From Candidatus Heimdallarchaeota archaeon (GTDB lineage: Archaea; Asgardarchaeota; Heimdallarchaeia; Hodarchaeales; S146-22), in the NCBI GenBank assembly GCA_015520535.1, contig WAPZ01000560.1, positions 1 through 6,148 of the forward strand: a stretch of DNA of 6,148 bases, written 5' to 3'. The position numbers were made by a program, and so were the translations under genes. Shown here piece by piece: positions 6,131-6,148 of the stretch. The number at the start of each line of letters is the position of its first letter. Within the stretch, counting starts at the first letter, position 1. The notes below the pieces were generated by a model. That model was not told the DNA's origin, ran no database searches, and saw only the letters and a program-made list of their open reading frames with translations.

Positions 6131-6146
6131 TTGTATTGTTTTATAT
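6131..6146 (+). promoter_or_regulatory. TATA-like element at the window end
   Basis: TTGTATTGTTTTATAT resembles TTGTATTTTATAT at 8-20 upstream of livF, differing by a 3-nt insertion. If it is a TATA box, the start site and its gene lie outside the window. Confidence 0.3.
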
Positions 6147-6148
6147 CT

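Larger units (their letters stand above)
5826..6148. other. 323-nt intergenic region without a convincing gene
   Basis: No reading frame of credible length, tRNA or rRNA is seen on either strand. The first part holds the U-rich tracts and the inverted repeat with T10. The rest has a TATA-like TTTATAAT (5991-5998) preceded by purine-rich GAAGAAG (5984-5990), a distant match GCCTTA (5999-6004) with TAAGGC (6076-6081), a 5-bp hairpin CTTAA/TTAAG (6065-6079), the palindrome at 6111-6123 and a TATA-like TTTTATAT at 6139-6146. The motifs fit a promoter region for a gene starting beyond the window. Confidence 0.6.

Noticed and set aside
5826..6148. CRISPR array, tRNA or insertion sequence in the final intergenic region
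   Set aside because: There are no regularly spaced direct repeats, no tRNA arm consensus and no transposase-like frame; only the single inverted repeat pair stands out.

Overview
The window is an AT-rich stretch (intergenic DNA is especially A/T-rich) with five genes, all on the + strand. It looks archaeal. Likely TATA boxes rather than sigma70 promoters precede genes, U-rich tracts follow them, and one ABC ATPase carries an N-terminal CxxC...CxxC zinc ribbon, a decoration frequent in archaeal proteins. An Asgard lineage would fit the composition and the zinc ribbon, but this is an impression from protein style, not a proof. No marker gene is present to settle taxonomy.

Layout: 1-119 is the upstream region, with a palindromic TATA-like element and a Shine-Dalgarno (SD) site. 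Four genes follow with short gaps and clear SD sequences and probably form one operon: livF (120-851), livH (880-2061), livM (2088-3404) and livG (3449-4462). They encode the two ATPases and two permeases of a HAAT-family (branched-chain amino acid/amide type) ABC importer. After a 73-nt gap with a T-rich tract and a possible compact promoter comes a class I/II PLP-dependent aminotransferase (4536-5825). The last 323 nt (5826-6148) hold no convincing gene. They contain U-rich terminator-like tracts, a perfect 10-bp inverted repeat closing a ~105-nt interval directly before a T10 run, and promoter-like motifs that may belong to a gene beyond the window.

The four Liv proteins should form the membrane-embedded part of an importer: LivH and LivM make the channel, and LivF and LivG hydrolyse ATP on the cytoplasmic side. 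The solute-binding protein that captures the substrate is not in the window. The aminotransferase next door could act on the imported amino acid, but its substrate cannot be read from the sequence.

This is mostly a recognisable transporter locus, not an obvious new system. The unusual parts are in the details: a zinc ribbon fused to LivG, an approximately 55-residue insertion inside the LivG nucleotide-binding domain, a CPKC pair in an enlarged LivH loop, a degenerate LivM motif with a long polar tail, and the inverted repeat after the aminotransferase.
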